This document shows, in pieces, positions 45,230 through 58,360 of a stretch of DNA of 64,000 nt. The position numbers were made by a program, and so were the translations under genes. The notes under the pieces are model-generated. The model had not been told where the DNA came from. It saw only the letters and a list, made by a program, of their open reading frames with translations, and did not search any database. This DNA comes from Paroedura picta. Taxonomy: Eukaryota; Chordata; Lepidosauria; Squamata; Gekkonidae. Positions within the stretch are counted from its first letter, which is position 1; each line of letters opens with the position of its first letter. The stretch lies in assembly GCF_049243985.1 (NCBI RefSeq), contig NC_135376.1:30128001-30192000 (forward strand). Reading direction: 5' to 3'.

Positions 45230-45825
45230 AACTTCCTGCAGCTGGGAGAAAGGAGGGAGGAATCACCCAAGAAAGGTAAAATGGCTTGTAGCCATTTAAC
45301 CAGCCCATTCTGCTCCCCCCCCCTTCAAACTGTATTAGGTTTAGATTTAGATTTCATTGGTCAGTTTCAGTTTTCCCTGCTTCCAAGTGTGGGGAAGAGA
45401 AACCAATCACCAACTGGTGTAATGGCTTGCAGCCATTTCAACCTAACAGCAGGGCATATGTACCCATCAACTGCAACACTAATCTGTTTCACCCCTTCCC
45501 CCTTGGAAGCACAACTGACCAGTGAAATGGCTGGCAGTCGTTTAAGCCTTTCAGTGGGGCAGGTGCATCCATCAGCTGTTATGCTGAAATGGCTGGCATC
45601 CATTTAAATGTTAAGTTCCTTTCCCCCCACCTGAAAGCAGGGGCAAGTGAAACCAACTGGTGAAATGGCTCACAGCCTCTGGGGCAGGTGTTCTCATCAG
45701 TTGTTAAACTGAAATGGAAACCATTACACCAGTCCATTTTGCTTTTCCCTGCTTTGAGCCGAAACCAACTGGAGAAATGGCTCACAACCATTTAAATCTA
45801 ACAACCTATGCAAAACCTTAACTCA
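45230..45825. repeat. Diverged tandem repeat, about 110-130 bp unit
   Basis: Four to five units each carry the phrase 'aaatggct..cagcc.tttaa' after 'accaactggtg' and then 'gggcaggtg...catcagctgtt'. Units differ at perhaps a quarter to a third of positions. Both strands stay open over several units, which reflects the repeat and not a gene. Confidence 0.7.
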
Positions 45826-45833
45826 GTCTTCCT

Positions 45834-46662
45834 CAAAATTTTTACCATTGAGAAACCCCTGAATCATAGAATCATAGAATCATAGAATCATAGAGTTGGA
45901 AGGGGCCATACAGGCCATCTAGTCCAACCCCCTGCTCAACGCAGGATTAGCCCTAAGCATCCTAAAGCATCCAAGAAAAGTGTGTATCCAACCTTTGCTT
46001 GAAGACTTCCAGTGAGGGGGCGCTCACCACCTCCTTAGGCAGCCTATTCCACTACTGAACGACTCTGACTGAGAAAAACTTTTTCCTGATATCTAGCCTA
46101 TATCGTTGTACTTGAAGTTTAAACCCATTACTGCGTGTCCTCTCCTCTGCAGCCAGCAGAAACAGCATCCTGCCCTCCTCCAAGTGACAACCTTTCAAAT
46201 ACTTAAAGAGGGCTATCATGTCCCCTCTCAATCTCCTTTTCTCCAGGCTGAACATTCCCAAGTCCCTCAACCTATCTTCATAGGGCTTGGTCCCTTGGTC
46301 CCAGATCATCTTCGTCGCTCTCCTCTGTACCCTTTCAATTTTATCGATGTCCTTCTTGAAGTGAGGCTTCCAGAACTGCACACAGTACTCCAGTACTGAA
46401 TCATTCTTCAGGCTTCGAGAAACCCCAGCGACAGTGCAGAATATGGTTGGGAAGCTCAGATGTATACATGCCATCCAGGCCCCTCCCCTTCCCACCCACC
46501 TCAAGGCCTATCACTGGCTATGTTTTTTTTTTTTTTTTTTACAATCATATATGGTCATATCACCTGATAAATGTTTAACAAATTAACTCCCACCAATTGG
46601 GTAGACTCTTCCAGGGCCATCAAGAAACCACAGGGTTTCACAATGCTGGTTGAGAAAGCCTG
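45834..46662. mobile_element. hAT-type element carrying a CR1 insertion
   Basis: Begins CAGTCTTCCTCAAAATTTT and ends GGTTGAGAAAGCCTG, with a perfect 8-bp duplication CCTTAACT at 45826-45833 and 46663-46670. The CR1 at 45862-46410 interrupts it: GAGAAACCCCTG stops at the CR1 and GAGAAACCCCAG follows it. Net of the insertion the element is about 280 bp, non-autonomous. Confidence 0.88.
45862..46410 (-). mobile_element. CR1 LINE, ORF2 C-terminus and 3' end
   Basis: Ends at the left in a run of ATTCTATGA octamers (seen inverted as 'gaatcatagaatcatagaat'). The minus-strand frame 46052-46504 gives '[20 protein letters not shown]', '[20 protein letters not shown]' and '[20 protein letters not shown]', diagnostic of CR1 ORF2. 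It is 5'-truncated, and its coding part is open over about 110 codons, so it is among the younger LINE copies here. Confidence 0.93.
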
Positions 46663-46670
46663 CCTTAACT

Positions 46671-47035
46671 TTTATTTTTTGGTATGATTTACTTTGTAGC
46701 CATTTGGGGATAAGCTAGGTCAGAGGGTTTGTTCAGCTCTGAACCAATTCTCAAGTACATGATCCTCATTCTGTTATTGGTGACTCAAACATCAAGTGAT
46801 GACTTGAAGATGTGAAATGCCAATCCCAAATCATATGTCAAAGATAGAATTTGCATTCACGTGATATTACCTCAAGCACATTTTTTTTCTACCCAGGCTG
46901 TTTACATTCAGATGCCTGTGATGACCACATGGACACATGGATCAAACTTGGATAGGAAGCTTCAGGTCTTGCTGTGGCCTATCACACACAGCAAGTCAGG
47001 TGGTACCAAACACTCAAAAGTTCCAGGATGGCAAT
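46671..47035. other. Intergenic, nothing recognised
   Basis: No gene or clear repeat seen. Confidence 0.4.
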
Positions 47036-47440
47036 GATTTATTTATTTGTTAAGTTTGTATACCACTCCTCCCTGTGAATGGGCTTGGAGCAGTTCACAG
47101 CATAACATAAAATGGCAATAAAACATCCATAAAACAGTACTGATATTTACTCACACCCCTTTAATCATTTCTATCCACCAGTAGTTTGTCTGCTTATTGG
47201 TGAGGGAAGGGAGTACAGTATGGAAATAAAAAGGGGAAAAGAGAGAGGGAAAGGGGAGATCCAACTGGATTATAGGTTGTCATGGTCTCAACCACAGGCC
47301 TGGCTGAAGAGTGCCATTTTAGGGGCCCTGCAGAACTTCAATACCTCTGTCAGGGCCTGGATCTCAATAAATCAAATGGGCCTGAAACCATCTAGGAAAC
47401 TGTGTCAGACCAGCAGAATATTTTCCCCCTTTAACATGAG
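47036..47440 (-). mobile_element. L2-type LINE 3' region
   Basis: The text 'tataccactcctccctgtga' is the terminus; 'ggcctggctgaagagtgcca' and 'gggccctgcagaacttcaat' match the L2 at 16070-16110. No open frame of note remains. Confidence 0.6.
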
Positions 47441-47495
47441 AATGCAGACTTTGTAGTATATCACATTCTCTAAACTTGTGTATATTAATTTTGCC

Positions 47496-47690
47496 TAGAG
47501 TTGTCAAGTCTGGATTTGGAAATTTCTGGAGATTAAGGTACAGTGGAGTTTAGAAAGGAGAGGGACCCCAACCATAGCAAAATGCCATGGAGAAGCCATT
47601 TTCTCCAGAGGGACTTTCTTCTTTTCTCCAGAGGAACTCCCCCTGATACCTGAAGGTCAGCTATAATTCCAGGAGTTAACCAGGCCCAAC
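47496..47690 (+). mobile_element. hAT MITE, TAGGGTTGCCA family
   Basis: Begins TAGAGTTGTCAAGTCTGG with the family's 'gccattttctccagaggga' block. Ends are decayed. Confidence 0.6.
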
Positions 47691-48129
47691 AAAACTTTTA
47701 CTTTGATTTTAAAAGTTTTACTAATTGCAATTCTAAATTGTGTGTATATTGTTGGATTTGTTCTTGTCAAAAATTAAATGTAGGAAAATGCATTTGACCA
47801 ATCAAGTTCAGAATAGGGGAACACAGATCAAGGATAAGGAATCTGGTCAGAGATGTTCCTCTTATGGAACCCTATATATAAAATAATCATTCTCCTGATG
47901 ACTTTCAATTTGTTGTGCTTGAAACTGTGTGTTTTAAGAAATATCAGACGAGTTAATAGACTTGGAGAGACTACTCTTGCAGTGGGAAGCATATTAGATA
48001 TTCAGACTGAACACTTTAAGCTCACATGGGCTCAACAATTAAATTGACAATTTTTGCTTTTGTTGATTTTGTTTTGGTAGAATTATTGCCACTTCACACA
48101 ACTTGTGTGTCTGTTTCTTTAATTGTAAC
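47691..48129. other. Intergenic, nothing recognised
   Basis: AT-rich, no gene seen. Confidence 0.4.
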
Positions 48130-48213
48130 AAGTAGCACAATAATGTCAGATTCCAGTAGCACCTTTAAGACCAACAAAGATTTATTCAAGGTGTGAGCTT
48201 TCGAGTGCAAGTA
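48130..48213 (-). repeat. Hammerhead-like repeat family, short piece with intact GAAA
   Basis: On the minus strand it starts inside the core hairpin at CTTGCACTC, continues GAAAGCTCACACCTTGAATA and then the family body. The CTGANGA half is missing, but the GAAA box is intact. Confidence 0.65.
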
Positions 48214-49262
<1,049 letters not shown>

Positions 49263-49368
49263 GTGCAAGGTGTTGTACCTTTCAAATGCATCTTCTGTAA
49301 TCTGTTTGCCTCCCATGCTGTCTTGTTCTTCCCTGTGGTTCCAAAACACCTTTGAGCTGATGTTTCTC

Positions 49369-49514
49369 TAGGGCTGCCAAATCTGAATTGGGACATAGTC
49401 ATAGAATTCCCCCTCCAATGCAGTCATTTTCTCCAGGGGAACCAATATCTGTAATCTGGAGATCAGTGACAACCTGGGAGATCACAAGGCTCCACCTGCA
49501 GGTTGGCAAGCCCA
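49369..49514 (+). mobile_element. hAT MITE, TAGGGTTGCCA family, shortened
   Basis: Begins TAGGGCTGCCAAATCTG and ends GGTTGGCAAGCCCA, with 'gcagtcattttctccagggg' between. About 60 bp shorter than the complete copies. Confidence 0.7.
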
Positions 49515-51388
49515 TAGTCCTTTGGTGCAATATGTGTCGGCTGACTGCCCAGACTCTACAGACACGAGTTCTTGTTGCATACCTTGTCTCCTAGCAACAA
49601 ATTAGCTGTGTGAAGTGGCTGATATGCCTCAATGGCTAAGCTGGGGCTTTTGCACTGCATCTCTCTTAAGGGATCAAGGATAATGTTGTGGCGACCAGAA
49701 GCTGAGTGTTTGAACTGACCCATTTGAAAGATATTCTTTGAAATGAGGTGAAGTGACATGAAAATTTATTTGCAGCTGTAGACCTACAATGACCCATTCA
49801 AATATAAGATGATCTTGCAATGAGCCAGCCCATAGAAACTGCATTCTGTTCAAACTATATTTGGTCTACTGTTGATTTAAAGCACATAAACACACTTTCC
49901 TGGCTAACAACAGCTTCCTATTTTCACCAGGTCAGGGAAGTAAGGATGCTGGCATCAAGGAAAGATGTTGTCCAAGGGTATGGAAGCCCCTCCTGTTTCC
50001 ACACCCCATACCACGATGAATATTTCCTATGGGAAAGTATAACAAAAGACGCGGAAACAACTAAAATTTGCAACTAAGCACTTGGACCTTGAATTCCACT
50101 GGTTAGGAATGGTGAACCTGAACTGAAACTCAGCTATGCTATATTACTGAAAGTAGGATTCCGGTGGGCATTTGCCAAAAGAAGCAGTAAAATGTTATTT
50201 CAAGAAACAAATGTGCCTTTTTTTAGACATCGCCCTCAATATTGATAGTGCTGCCCTATGTGATGTCAAGCTACTAGGCAAGGAAAGTGGAGCAGGATGC
50301 AAAAATAATTACCCTGTCCCCCCCCCCCATATTAGAATAATTCCTGGGGTCTTTCCCTGACACCAGAGTCAGCTGTAGAGGAAATAATGAAGACCCCCCC
50401 CTTCCAAATAGAACTCCGTGGGCTGCTACACAGGAGACTGCTCACATCATAAACATTCTCCTACTCATTTGTCATCTATTGGTGATTCATCATCAGCCTC
50501 CGGTGATCTGATTAATGGGCCTTCCTGTTTTCCAGTTATTTTCTACAGCTCTCTGCTTTGATTGTAATAACTCAACCCTAGTAAATAGGTATCCAGAATT
50601 TGTCCCAGTGAGTGTGGAATGTTTCTGTGCAGTCTAAGGGGGCCAGTTCACACTGAAGCAGGAAATGCCTTCCTCAGTTATATCACCTCAGATGGAAAGT
50701 GGAATCTTGTCAGACGCAATGTTCTTCCGCTCACTAAAAACTCCCTATAGCTCAAAAACCAGCATGGTTGCCTAGCCTTCTCCTGTACCCCAACAGGCTC
50801 ATTTTATATGCACAGGGAATTTTTTTTGTTACATAGAAGAGCATTCCATTATATAATCCCTAAAGTAGTACACTCATGTCAATGATGTACCTATTCAAGC
50901 CTCAGACTTTCTTAACTGGTGTGCAAAGATGCCTTCACAGTATACAAGTCTGTACTGCACTGGAGAATTACCAGATAGTACGTTCTTTGATTCAACATAG
51001 GAACCACTGATAAATGTATAGATCAGTTTGCAAAGAAGGACTAACTGCCATGTTGGTTGCAACTCTTATCAGACACCTCTGTGAAAGGTCACATGGGAAC
51101 TTACATTCCTGACTTGATGAAGGGAAGAAGCTATTGTTATTTATTAATTTTGGGCTTAGAACCCTAAACCTGTTGAAATGTATGTGTGTCTGGAACACCA
51201 GGAACATTTAAGGATAGTCTTCCTGACCTCCCCCAAAAAACAGCACTGGCAGTGTGGAAGGTAGTATGTTTATTTGAAATCTTGCTTTGAGAGGGACCTT
51301 CCTGACATAACTAGCAACTTCCCCACAAATCCTTGGGCAGCAGCAGGCTTAGTTACTAACCAACACTCCAATATTCCCCCTCAACTAC
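49515..51388. other. Intergenic, nothing recognised
   Basis: No gene seen; a C-run lies near 50322 and another near 50394. Confidence 0.4.
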
Positions 51389-51607
51389 TATGGGTGCCAA
51401 CCTCCAGGTGGTGGTTGAAGATGTTCCATTATTACAACTGATCTCCAGGCAATAGAGACTGATTAATCTAGGGAAAAAATGGCCACTTTGGAAGATAAAC
51501 TCTATGGCCTTATAAATATGGCCATTGTAGTCCCTCCCCTCCCCAAATCCTGACCTCTGTCTCCACCCCCAAAGTCTACAGGGATTTCCCAACTAGGAAC
51601 TGGCAAC
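51389..51607 (-). mobile_element. hAT MITE, TAGGGTTGCCA family, inverted
   Basis: Begins 'atgggtgccaacctccaggt' (the family's 3' end reversed) and ends 'ggaactggcaacccc'. The full set of inner blocks is present. Confidence 0.7.
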
Positions 51608-51619
51608 CCCTCCCCCAAC

Positions 51620-52354
51620 ACACATCTAGCATGTGCGAAAAGGATCTAGGAGTCTTAATAGACCATACATGAGTCAGCAGTGTGACTCTGGCTAAAAAGG
51701 GAAATGGGATTTTGGGCTGTATCAAACGGAGTACCGTGTCCAGATCATGGGAGGTGATGGCACCGCTGTACTGTGCTCTGGTTCAGCCTCACGTAGAGTA
51801 CTGTGTTCAGTTTTGGGCACCCCAGTTGAAGAGGGATATAGACAAACTGGAGCATATCCAGAGGAGGGCAACAAAGATGGTGAGGGATTTGGAAACCAGA
51901 ACATATGAAGACAGGTTCGAGGAGCTTGATCTGTTTAGCCTGGAGAGGAGATGACTGAGAGGGGATCTGATAACAATCTTCAAGTATTAAAAAGGGTGCC
52001 ATATAGACGATGGAGCAGAGTTGTTCTCTCTTGCCACAGAGGGACAGACCGGAACCAATGGGATGAAATTAATCCAAAAGAAATTCCATCTAAACACCAG
52101 GAAGAAGTTCCTGACAGTTAGAGCAGTCTCTCAGTGGAACATACTTCCTTACGAGGTGGTGGGTTCTCCATCTTTGGAAATTTTTAAACTGGCTAGATAG
52201 CCTTCTGATGGAGAGGCTGATTCTGTGAAGGTGCAAGGGGGGGCAGGTTACAGTGCATGAGAGATAGGATTGTGAGTGTCCTGCATAGTGCAGGGGGCTG
52301 GACTAGATGACCCATGAGGTCCCTTCCAACTCTATGATTCTATGATTCTATGAT
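51620..52354 (+). mobile_element. CR1 LINE, ORF2 C-terminal part and 3' end
   Basis: The plus-strand frame 51682-51954 gives '[20 protein letters not shown]' and '[20 protein letters not shown]', CR1 ORF2. A TGA stop after 'FSLERR' and later changes show decay. The copy ends in three ATTCTATGA octamers at 52330-52354. It is 5'-truncated, 735 bp. Confidence 0.93.
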
Positions 52355-52411
52355 CTACATCCACCCCCTCCAGGATACTTAACCTTATCATGCCTGGACT
52401 CCAGGCTGCCT

Positions 52412-52640
52412 CAGGTTGCCAATCTCCAGGTGGGGGCAGATGATATCTTAGAATAACAACTCATCTCCATACTACTTAAATCACTTTTTAAATTTTTTGA
52501 GAACATTTATTCTACTTCTACAGAAGGTGGACTGCATGGCATTATAAAATGCTAAGATCCCTCCTCTTTCTCAACCCCACTCACCCATGCTCCACCCTCA
52601 CATCTCCAGGTATTTTCAAACCTGTAGTTGGCAACTCTAG
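52412..52640 (-). mobile_element. hAT MITE, TAGGGTTGCCA family, inverted
   Basis: Begins 'aggttgccaatctccaggtg' and ends 'gtagttggcaactctaga'. Together with the 51389 copy it brackets the CR1. Confidence 0.65.
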
Positions 52641-52684
52641 ACAGGATGGGGGAACCATCAGCCAGGAGAAACAGAGATTTGTGT

Positions 52685-52962
52685 TAATATTATTTGATTT
52701 ATAGGACTGCCCCTCTCAGCCCAGGCATCTCGGGTCAGTGTACAAAAACACAATGATCAATGACCCATTCATTAATGGTTGACGTCCCTTGCTCCCAGTC
52801 CCTCTTATTACTCACCACACTATTGTCCTGTATCACTTGTCACATCCAGGTCTTATGAGGAAGTGTGATTTCAGGGGATGTGGAGAGTTCTTGGTGTTTA
52901 TGGCAGCCTGGCCTCAACCAAATGCCTGGTGGAAGAGCTCCATTTTGTAGGCCCTGTGGAGG
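52685..52962 (-). mobile_element. L2-type LINE 3' region
   Basis: The text 'tataggactgcccctctcag' is the terminus and 'agcctggcctcaaccaaatg' plus 'ccattttgtaggccctgtgg' the inner part. The SINE at 52963 sits directly against its right side. Confidence 0.55.
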
Positions 52963-53245
52963 AGGAGGAAGAGGAGGAAGAGGAGGAAGAAGAGGAAGAG
53001 TTGGTTCTTATATGCTGCTTTTCTCTACCCAAAGGAGTCTCAAAGTGGCTTACAGTCACCTTCCCTTCCCTCTCCCCACAACAGACACCCTGTGAGATGG
53101 GTGAGGCTGAGAGAGCCCTGATATCACTGCTCAGACAGAACAGCTTTATCAGCGTGGCAAGCCCAAGGTCACCCAGCTGGCTGCATGTGGGGGAATGCAG
53201 AATCAAACCCAGCTTGCCAGATTAGAAGTCCACACTCCTAACCAC
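52963..53245 (-). mobile_element. tRNA-derived SINE, inverted
   Basis: A GGA/GAA-rich tail at the left, body 'ctcaaagtggcttacagtca', inverted box B 'gcagaatcaaacccagcttg' and a head that breaks off at 'aaccactctga'. Same family as 20268 and 21015. Confidence 0.85.
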
Positions 53246-53673
53246 TCTGACCGGGCCCACGTCTTTTCCAGGGCCCACATAGAGAGTTACAAAAGTCCAT
53301 GGAGCCGGCAGACTGCATCCTTGTACTCAGTTTTAGCAATGGGTGCAAATGTATTTATTTGCCCTTCTTTGTTAAGAGGCAGTTTTGGAATGCCAGGCAC
53401 CTTTTCAGCCTGCTCCTTTCAATCTGAGCTGCAAAACAAAGAGAAGCCAACAGCCTGCAAGTCTGCATGTCCCACACATTCCATCATGGGGCAGGCTGCA
53501 GGAAGCTACTTGAGAGCTGACTGGCTGGCAGTCAGTGTTGAGCCCAATCCTCAAAACAATCTTTGCTTGCTCCTTCCACCCAGGCACAAATGGTTCCTCC
53601 AGCCCATGGCTGGGAGCCTGTCTTCATATTTGAAGAAAACAATATTTGTCTGAAGGTAAATAAATAAGGGCTC
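53246..53673. other. Intergenic, nothing recognised
   Basis: Contains the right half of a 152-codon open frame (53195-53653) that begins inside the SINE; no domain recognised. Confidence 0.4.
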
Positions 53674-53873
53674 TTGCCCAGACTGCCAATCCTGGTTCAA
53701 TCTTGTCAGATCTCGGAAGCAAGGCAGGGTTCGCCTTGGCTAATATTTGGATGGGAGACTTCCAAGAGAGGGTTGCTAAGCAGAGGCAGACAATGGCAAA
53801 CCAGATCTAAACATCTGTTGCCTTGAAAACCCTCTTGGGTCACCATAAGTCAGCTGTGACTTGAAGAAGAAGA
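53674..53873 (+). mobile_element. 5S rRNA-derived SINE (SINE3 type)
   Basis: The head matches 5S rRNA over about 60 bases: 'cagatctcggaagcaaggca' and 'taatatttggatgggagact', holding the internal promoter region of 5S genes. The tail 'ggcaaaccagatctaaacat' through 'caccataagtcagctgtgac' is the same as at 12699-12803. It ends in a short AAG-rich stretch. It is not a working 5S gene: the first half and the 3' end of 5S are missing or changed. Confidence 0.9.
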
Positions 53874-56800
53874 TAGTTGGAAAGTCCTACTATCGGCCAT
53901 AATATATGTTTCCAGTTTTTTTTTCCAATTAGTGACTGGTTTTCAATGAAGTCATTCAATTCTTCTTGTGCAATTTCCTCATTCATGTTTCCTTGTTGGG
54001 AGCCACTGGATTATCTTGTTCTGGATAGATACAGTTCTATGTAATGGTACGTGTTTTTCAGAATAAACTTTTCATACATTTTCATTATCAGTGGGTAGTT
54101 GTCCTGCCCCCACCCTTTGGCAATATTGTGCTTTGTTTGGCGATAGACAGAAATGTGTATGCAGCCCTGAGCTGCTTTGGAGAAAGGGCAGAATAAACAA
54201 CATGACAGACTGGAATGCCACGCAGCTTACACAGAGGGAGGTGGCTCTGCCAATTCTCTCTTTCAGTTGCAGACTCCCATTCCTTTGCCTTCCAGGGCAA
54301 CTTTTCGCATAGAGCTGAAGTGAAAGCTGTCCCAAAATTCCATTTCACGATCCATGCCCCATTTACAGCTCTCTGGATCCAAGGCTGCATCTTGTTAAGT
54401 TGATCGGAGCCATCAAGTCTTTCTTGAATGAGAGATGATGCTGTAGCAGCAAAGCAAAGCGTTGCTCGCACTCAGCTTCTTCTTGTTTTATGTTGACATG
54501 CGAAGTTTAGTGAGGTTTAATAATTCATATGCAGATGGTACATGAACTGTGAATATGTCTGATTAAATGTATTTAATGTTTCTCATGAGAGATTTCTTTG
54601 CACAGCATAAACTCAGTGCATCTGCAAATTTCAAAGAAGAGCTGTATAAAAGGTGTTCTGCTTTCTGATTTTGTAACAAAGTGGTGCTGGGAGGAGAAAC
54701 AGAGCCCTTTCCCAAAAGTGCATCGCCCAACAGAGAATGGTTGCATTATAATTACAGCTACGGATGGGCAAGAACTGGCTGGTGAACAGAAGCTCATCCT
54801 GAATTTTTGGAATTCACAAACCAAAGTTCATAAACTGAAGAACCAGGATGAACTACCACAAATTTTGGTATTCGTGGGGCTCATCACAGTTTTTGAAAAG
54901 CAGAGAATAGAGGTTTACCCCTGCTTTCTGTTCTTCAGGAGAAACAGCTGAGCTCAGAGCCACTTGAACCCTACTTTTAGCTCCCCACAGGTTTTCATGG
55001 GGAATAAAAGCAGGATCATTTAAATGGGCCTGCTTTCTGCTTCCCACAAAACCCCACAGGCACCAGAAATAAATGCTTTATGGGAGCACTTCACCCCACC
55101 TTTTTGCTGGCTGTGGCTCACCATAGCCAGGAGAAAGGGGGAAGAGAAGTCCCTTCCTGGGTGATCTGCCCTTTCTCCTGGATGCAGTGGACTTGCTGGG
55201 TAGGTTCAGGAGACAGAATCCAGTTAGGAGACAGTTGTTCCTTTGGATGACCAAAATAATTGCTTAAGGAAGATAGGGTGATGAATGAAATGGAGGCCCA
55301 TACCCATTGCAGACCCACTGTTTTAGGAACTCTATCTGAAGAACTGAGTCAGATTGAGGAGCCGAGAGATTAAAGTCTAGGACTACTAGGAAAACTGCAA
55401 ACTAAATAGTCTGCAGGTCCAGATGGCATATGTCTAGGCAATAAAATAAAATATTATCAAAAAAGAAAGAAAAGTGTCCTTTTGTAGTTTTCTTTATCTT
55501 TTTATTCCGTGAGACTTCTGTCAAAACAGCATGGAGGTAAAGTCCATTCCCAGTGAAATTCTTTCCTCAGTGACATGTCCTCTGCTTCCTCAATATTTTA
55601 TCAATTTTATCAGAAATTTAAACATAGTAAATGTATAATAATGGCCACAGGCTCACATATGTTTAAATTTTTGATACCTGTACAATTGATACAAATTGGT
55701 TTAGTGCTATAGTGTTCAATTTAGAATGTTAAGCAAAAGTCCACAGGACCAGAGGGAAGGTGGCATTATAGGAAACAATATGGACATTTTAAACAGTGCA
55801 CCACAGCAATTTGTAAGTGCAACGAAGGGGTTGAAAATGGAAGAAACAGTTTCCCTCAAAAGCGATTCAGCCATGCTTTGCTAACCCAACACAAGTGAGT
55901 TTGTTTGAACAGGTAAAGACATTCTGCTATCAGCCGGTTCCTAAAACTGGTCTGTCTGAAATGACAGAAAAAATCCATTCTAGCCGAACCGTCGATACCT
56001 CCCGGTAATGAAACCAAACCAAAAGGAGATATGTAGGATAAATAATTTTCTAAACTATTTATTCATTTGTGTCTTCTTTGTTATGATTTCAGAATTTTAA
56101 TCAACAAAAGTCCCAAGAATTCTGTTTTCATATTTTCCATTTCTTAAATATGATCAACATTCAAAATGGCATCCCAGGTACTCTGCTTGTTTTCCTGTAA
56201 CTTCATCAGTGATTGTTAATCTGTAATGCAAACCATATTTTATAGAATGGTTTGAGTTCAGAAAAAATCCATTAGCAGTCAGTTAATAAAATGGAATCCG
56301 AAGGCAGTTTGAAAATTGTCTCCAGTAAGCTTGTTTGATTTTGAACTTCAATTTCTCAAGAGGTCTGTTTATGCGACATTTGAGATATGTCCATTCCAAA
56401 AGCTATATGGATTCTTTTACCAGCTTTCCAGCACCTACCATTCAATTACTTACTCTCAGGAATGTTGTTATCTAAGATAATATAGCCAACAACCTCCCCC
56501 TTTTGGTACATTACCTAATTTTGATCTCATCTGCACTTGTTCACAGATATTCATTTGATTTTCTGCCTAAATATCACCATGAAGCGAGGCACAACAAGAG
56601 AATGTCAACACATGAGTCAGGAAATGAAAACTGGACCTGTATATGCACATAGATTTTCATTCCACTGGAACCACTGGAGCTTCTAAAAGCTTTCTAAACA
56701 GCTTGCAACATGCATGTATAAAATGCTATGGCTGAAATTCCCCAGAGATAATGGGTATCTGTAGGAGACAAAGCTGTAATTGCTCCCCAGTCCTAAATGT

Positions 56801-57344
56801 ACTGATATGAAGACTGCAAGTAGGATAGCTACAAGTCTGTGGCTACAATTAAGGCACCTTCCCCACTCCTGAAATATTTCTGCAGACAGCCTTGCAATGG
56901 ACTCACAGTAGATTGTTATATTTATGCAATAAGGGCAACAGATTTCATTTTGACTTCATAATTTCCTTTTCTTTAGTTAGAATAATCTGTTATGTGCCCG
57001 TAAACTGCCTCCCCCCCCCCCCCGTTGATATTCATATCTGAACCCATCAAGCATATGTATTTCTGGATACTTACAGCTCTCCGAAAGGCCTCAATAAACT
57101 AATAATGATAATGCTGATGATTTATTACATTTGTATATTTGCCTCCTGTGAAGCAGCTCAGGAGGCTAGTATTTACCCCTCACAAGTACTGCCCTTCTTC
57201 TGCACAAATCCTGCCGGTATTTACTAAGAAAATCCCCTTTCTGAAAATTCAAGCAACAACTGAATTCTTCTGTGTATTGAAACCGAACATTGGTTCACAC
57301 ATCTTGGCAATGACTAGCTGCAGTTTCCCAAACAGTAGTCTTTC
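53874..57344. other. Intergenic; one dispersed repeat piece
   Basis: Contains 55159-55265 (homologous to 61110-61205, listed separately). A 117-codon frame at 54598-54951 and others have no recognised domain. The part 55700-56900 is repeat-poor and AT-rich. A C-run lies at 57011-57023. Confidence 0.4.
55159..55265 (-). mobile_element. LTR-retroelement fossil fragment
   Basis: Homologous over about 80 bases to 61110-61205 ('ggtaggttcaggaga', 'atccagttaggag'). By comparison with that copy it would be the internal part just before the polypurine tract. Only this small piece is visible, it is clearly broken, and the family (Ty3/Gypsy or ERV) is uncertain. Confidence 0.4.
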
Positions 57345-57448
57345 CCAACCCTAGGATCAGCTTCTAGCTAGAGATGCTCGGGATGAAGCCATGGACTTCC
57401 TGCATCCAAAGCTTGTATTCTACCACTGAGCTATACTCCTGCTCCGAT
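57345..57448 (-). mobile_element. Old tRNA-derived SINE (second family), inverted head
   Basis: The text 'gtattctaccactgagctat' is the inverted box A region; the preceding part is diverged from the copy at 26331. Confidence 0.5.
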
Positions 57449-58360
57449 TACACAGGACACTATTCAAAATGATATGTCCATATTAGAAAAGGCAACGTCC
57501 AGGGCCCTGTCTAAATGTTGTGAAATATGATGAGAAATGCCAAATCCTGGATTTTGTTCGTCTCCTCTTCTTCCCAAACCATATTTTGATGATCCCAGTT
57601 TTCAAGGTGGTATGAAGTTTCTGATGATAAAGGCTATCAAGCCTCACATTGTGCCCAATTTTTCTAGCTGTCAATCAGTCTAAATGCACCTAAATTCGGC
57701 ATTCAAGGAAAAATTGAATCACCACAATGTACATGACAATTTAAATGATTGCTCACGCTCATCTTTTCTGATTGAACAATCTTTCTTTGACATCTGAATA
57801 TAATTATTAAAATTTAAATTGCAGATTTTATACCCTGATAGACATAGATCTAATGATGAGCTTTTACATTCTTTCTGGAGGGGAAATGAAAAATCTGTTC
57901 TTGTAGAAACAACTATAGCTTGCTGATACTTCACAACTCCTTGCCCTCCCACACAGACTGGGAATTCAGATTTATTCTTTTGTATGCAAGGTCTTGTTTT
58001 TTGTTATAAAAACAAAATGAAAAGTGACAATTATTTGTCCTAATAAATACTCTTTGGAATATGTGAAAGACAATTAGCACGGCTGAAATTGATAACATTA
58101 ATCATTGTTTTATACAATTGCTATTACTTTATTGTTATACATCAATTAATCTACAAAAGGTAGGTATAATTAGTTTTTATATAACTAGATATGTGTGAAA
58201 ACATATTTTGCTAACCCAGGTGATGGGAACACAGCAAGAAAGAGGTCACGTGTTAGAAATGAAAAACAACTGTGCAGTTTCTGAACCATTTTCTATATTT
58301 GCTAGGTCTTTCTATATTAGCTAGGCCTTTTCTATAGGCCAGAATACAGCCATTTTATAA
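57449..58360. other. Intergenic, nothing recognised
   Basis: Very AT-rich between 57960 and 58230. No gene seen. Confidence 0.4.

Noticed and set aside
53702-53760. 5S rRNA gene
   Set aside because: Only the middle of 5S is present and it is joined to a SINE tail also found at 12699; it is a SINE head.
54598-54951. Open frame of 117 codons
   Set aside because: No recognised domain and no splice or promoter context; length is not unusual by chance in this much sequence.
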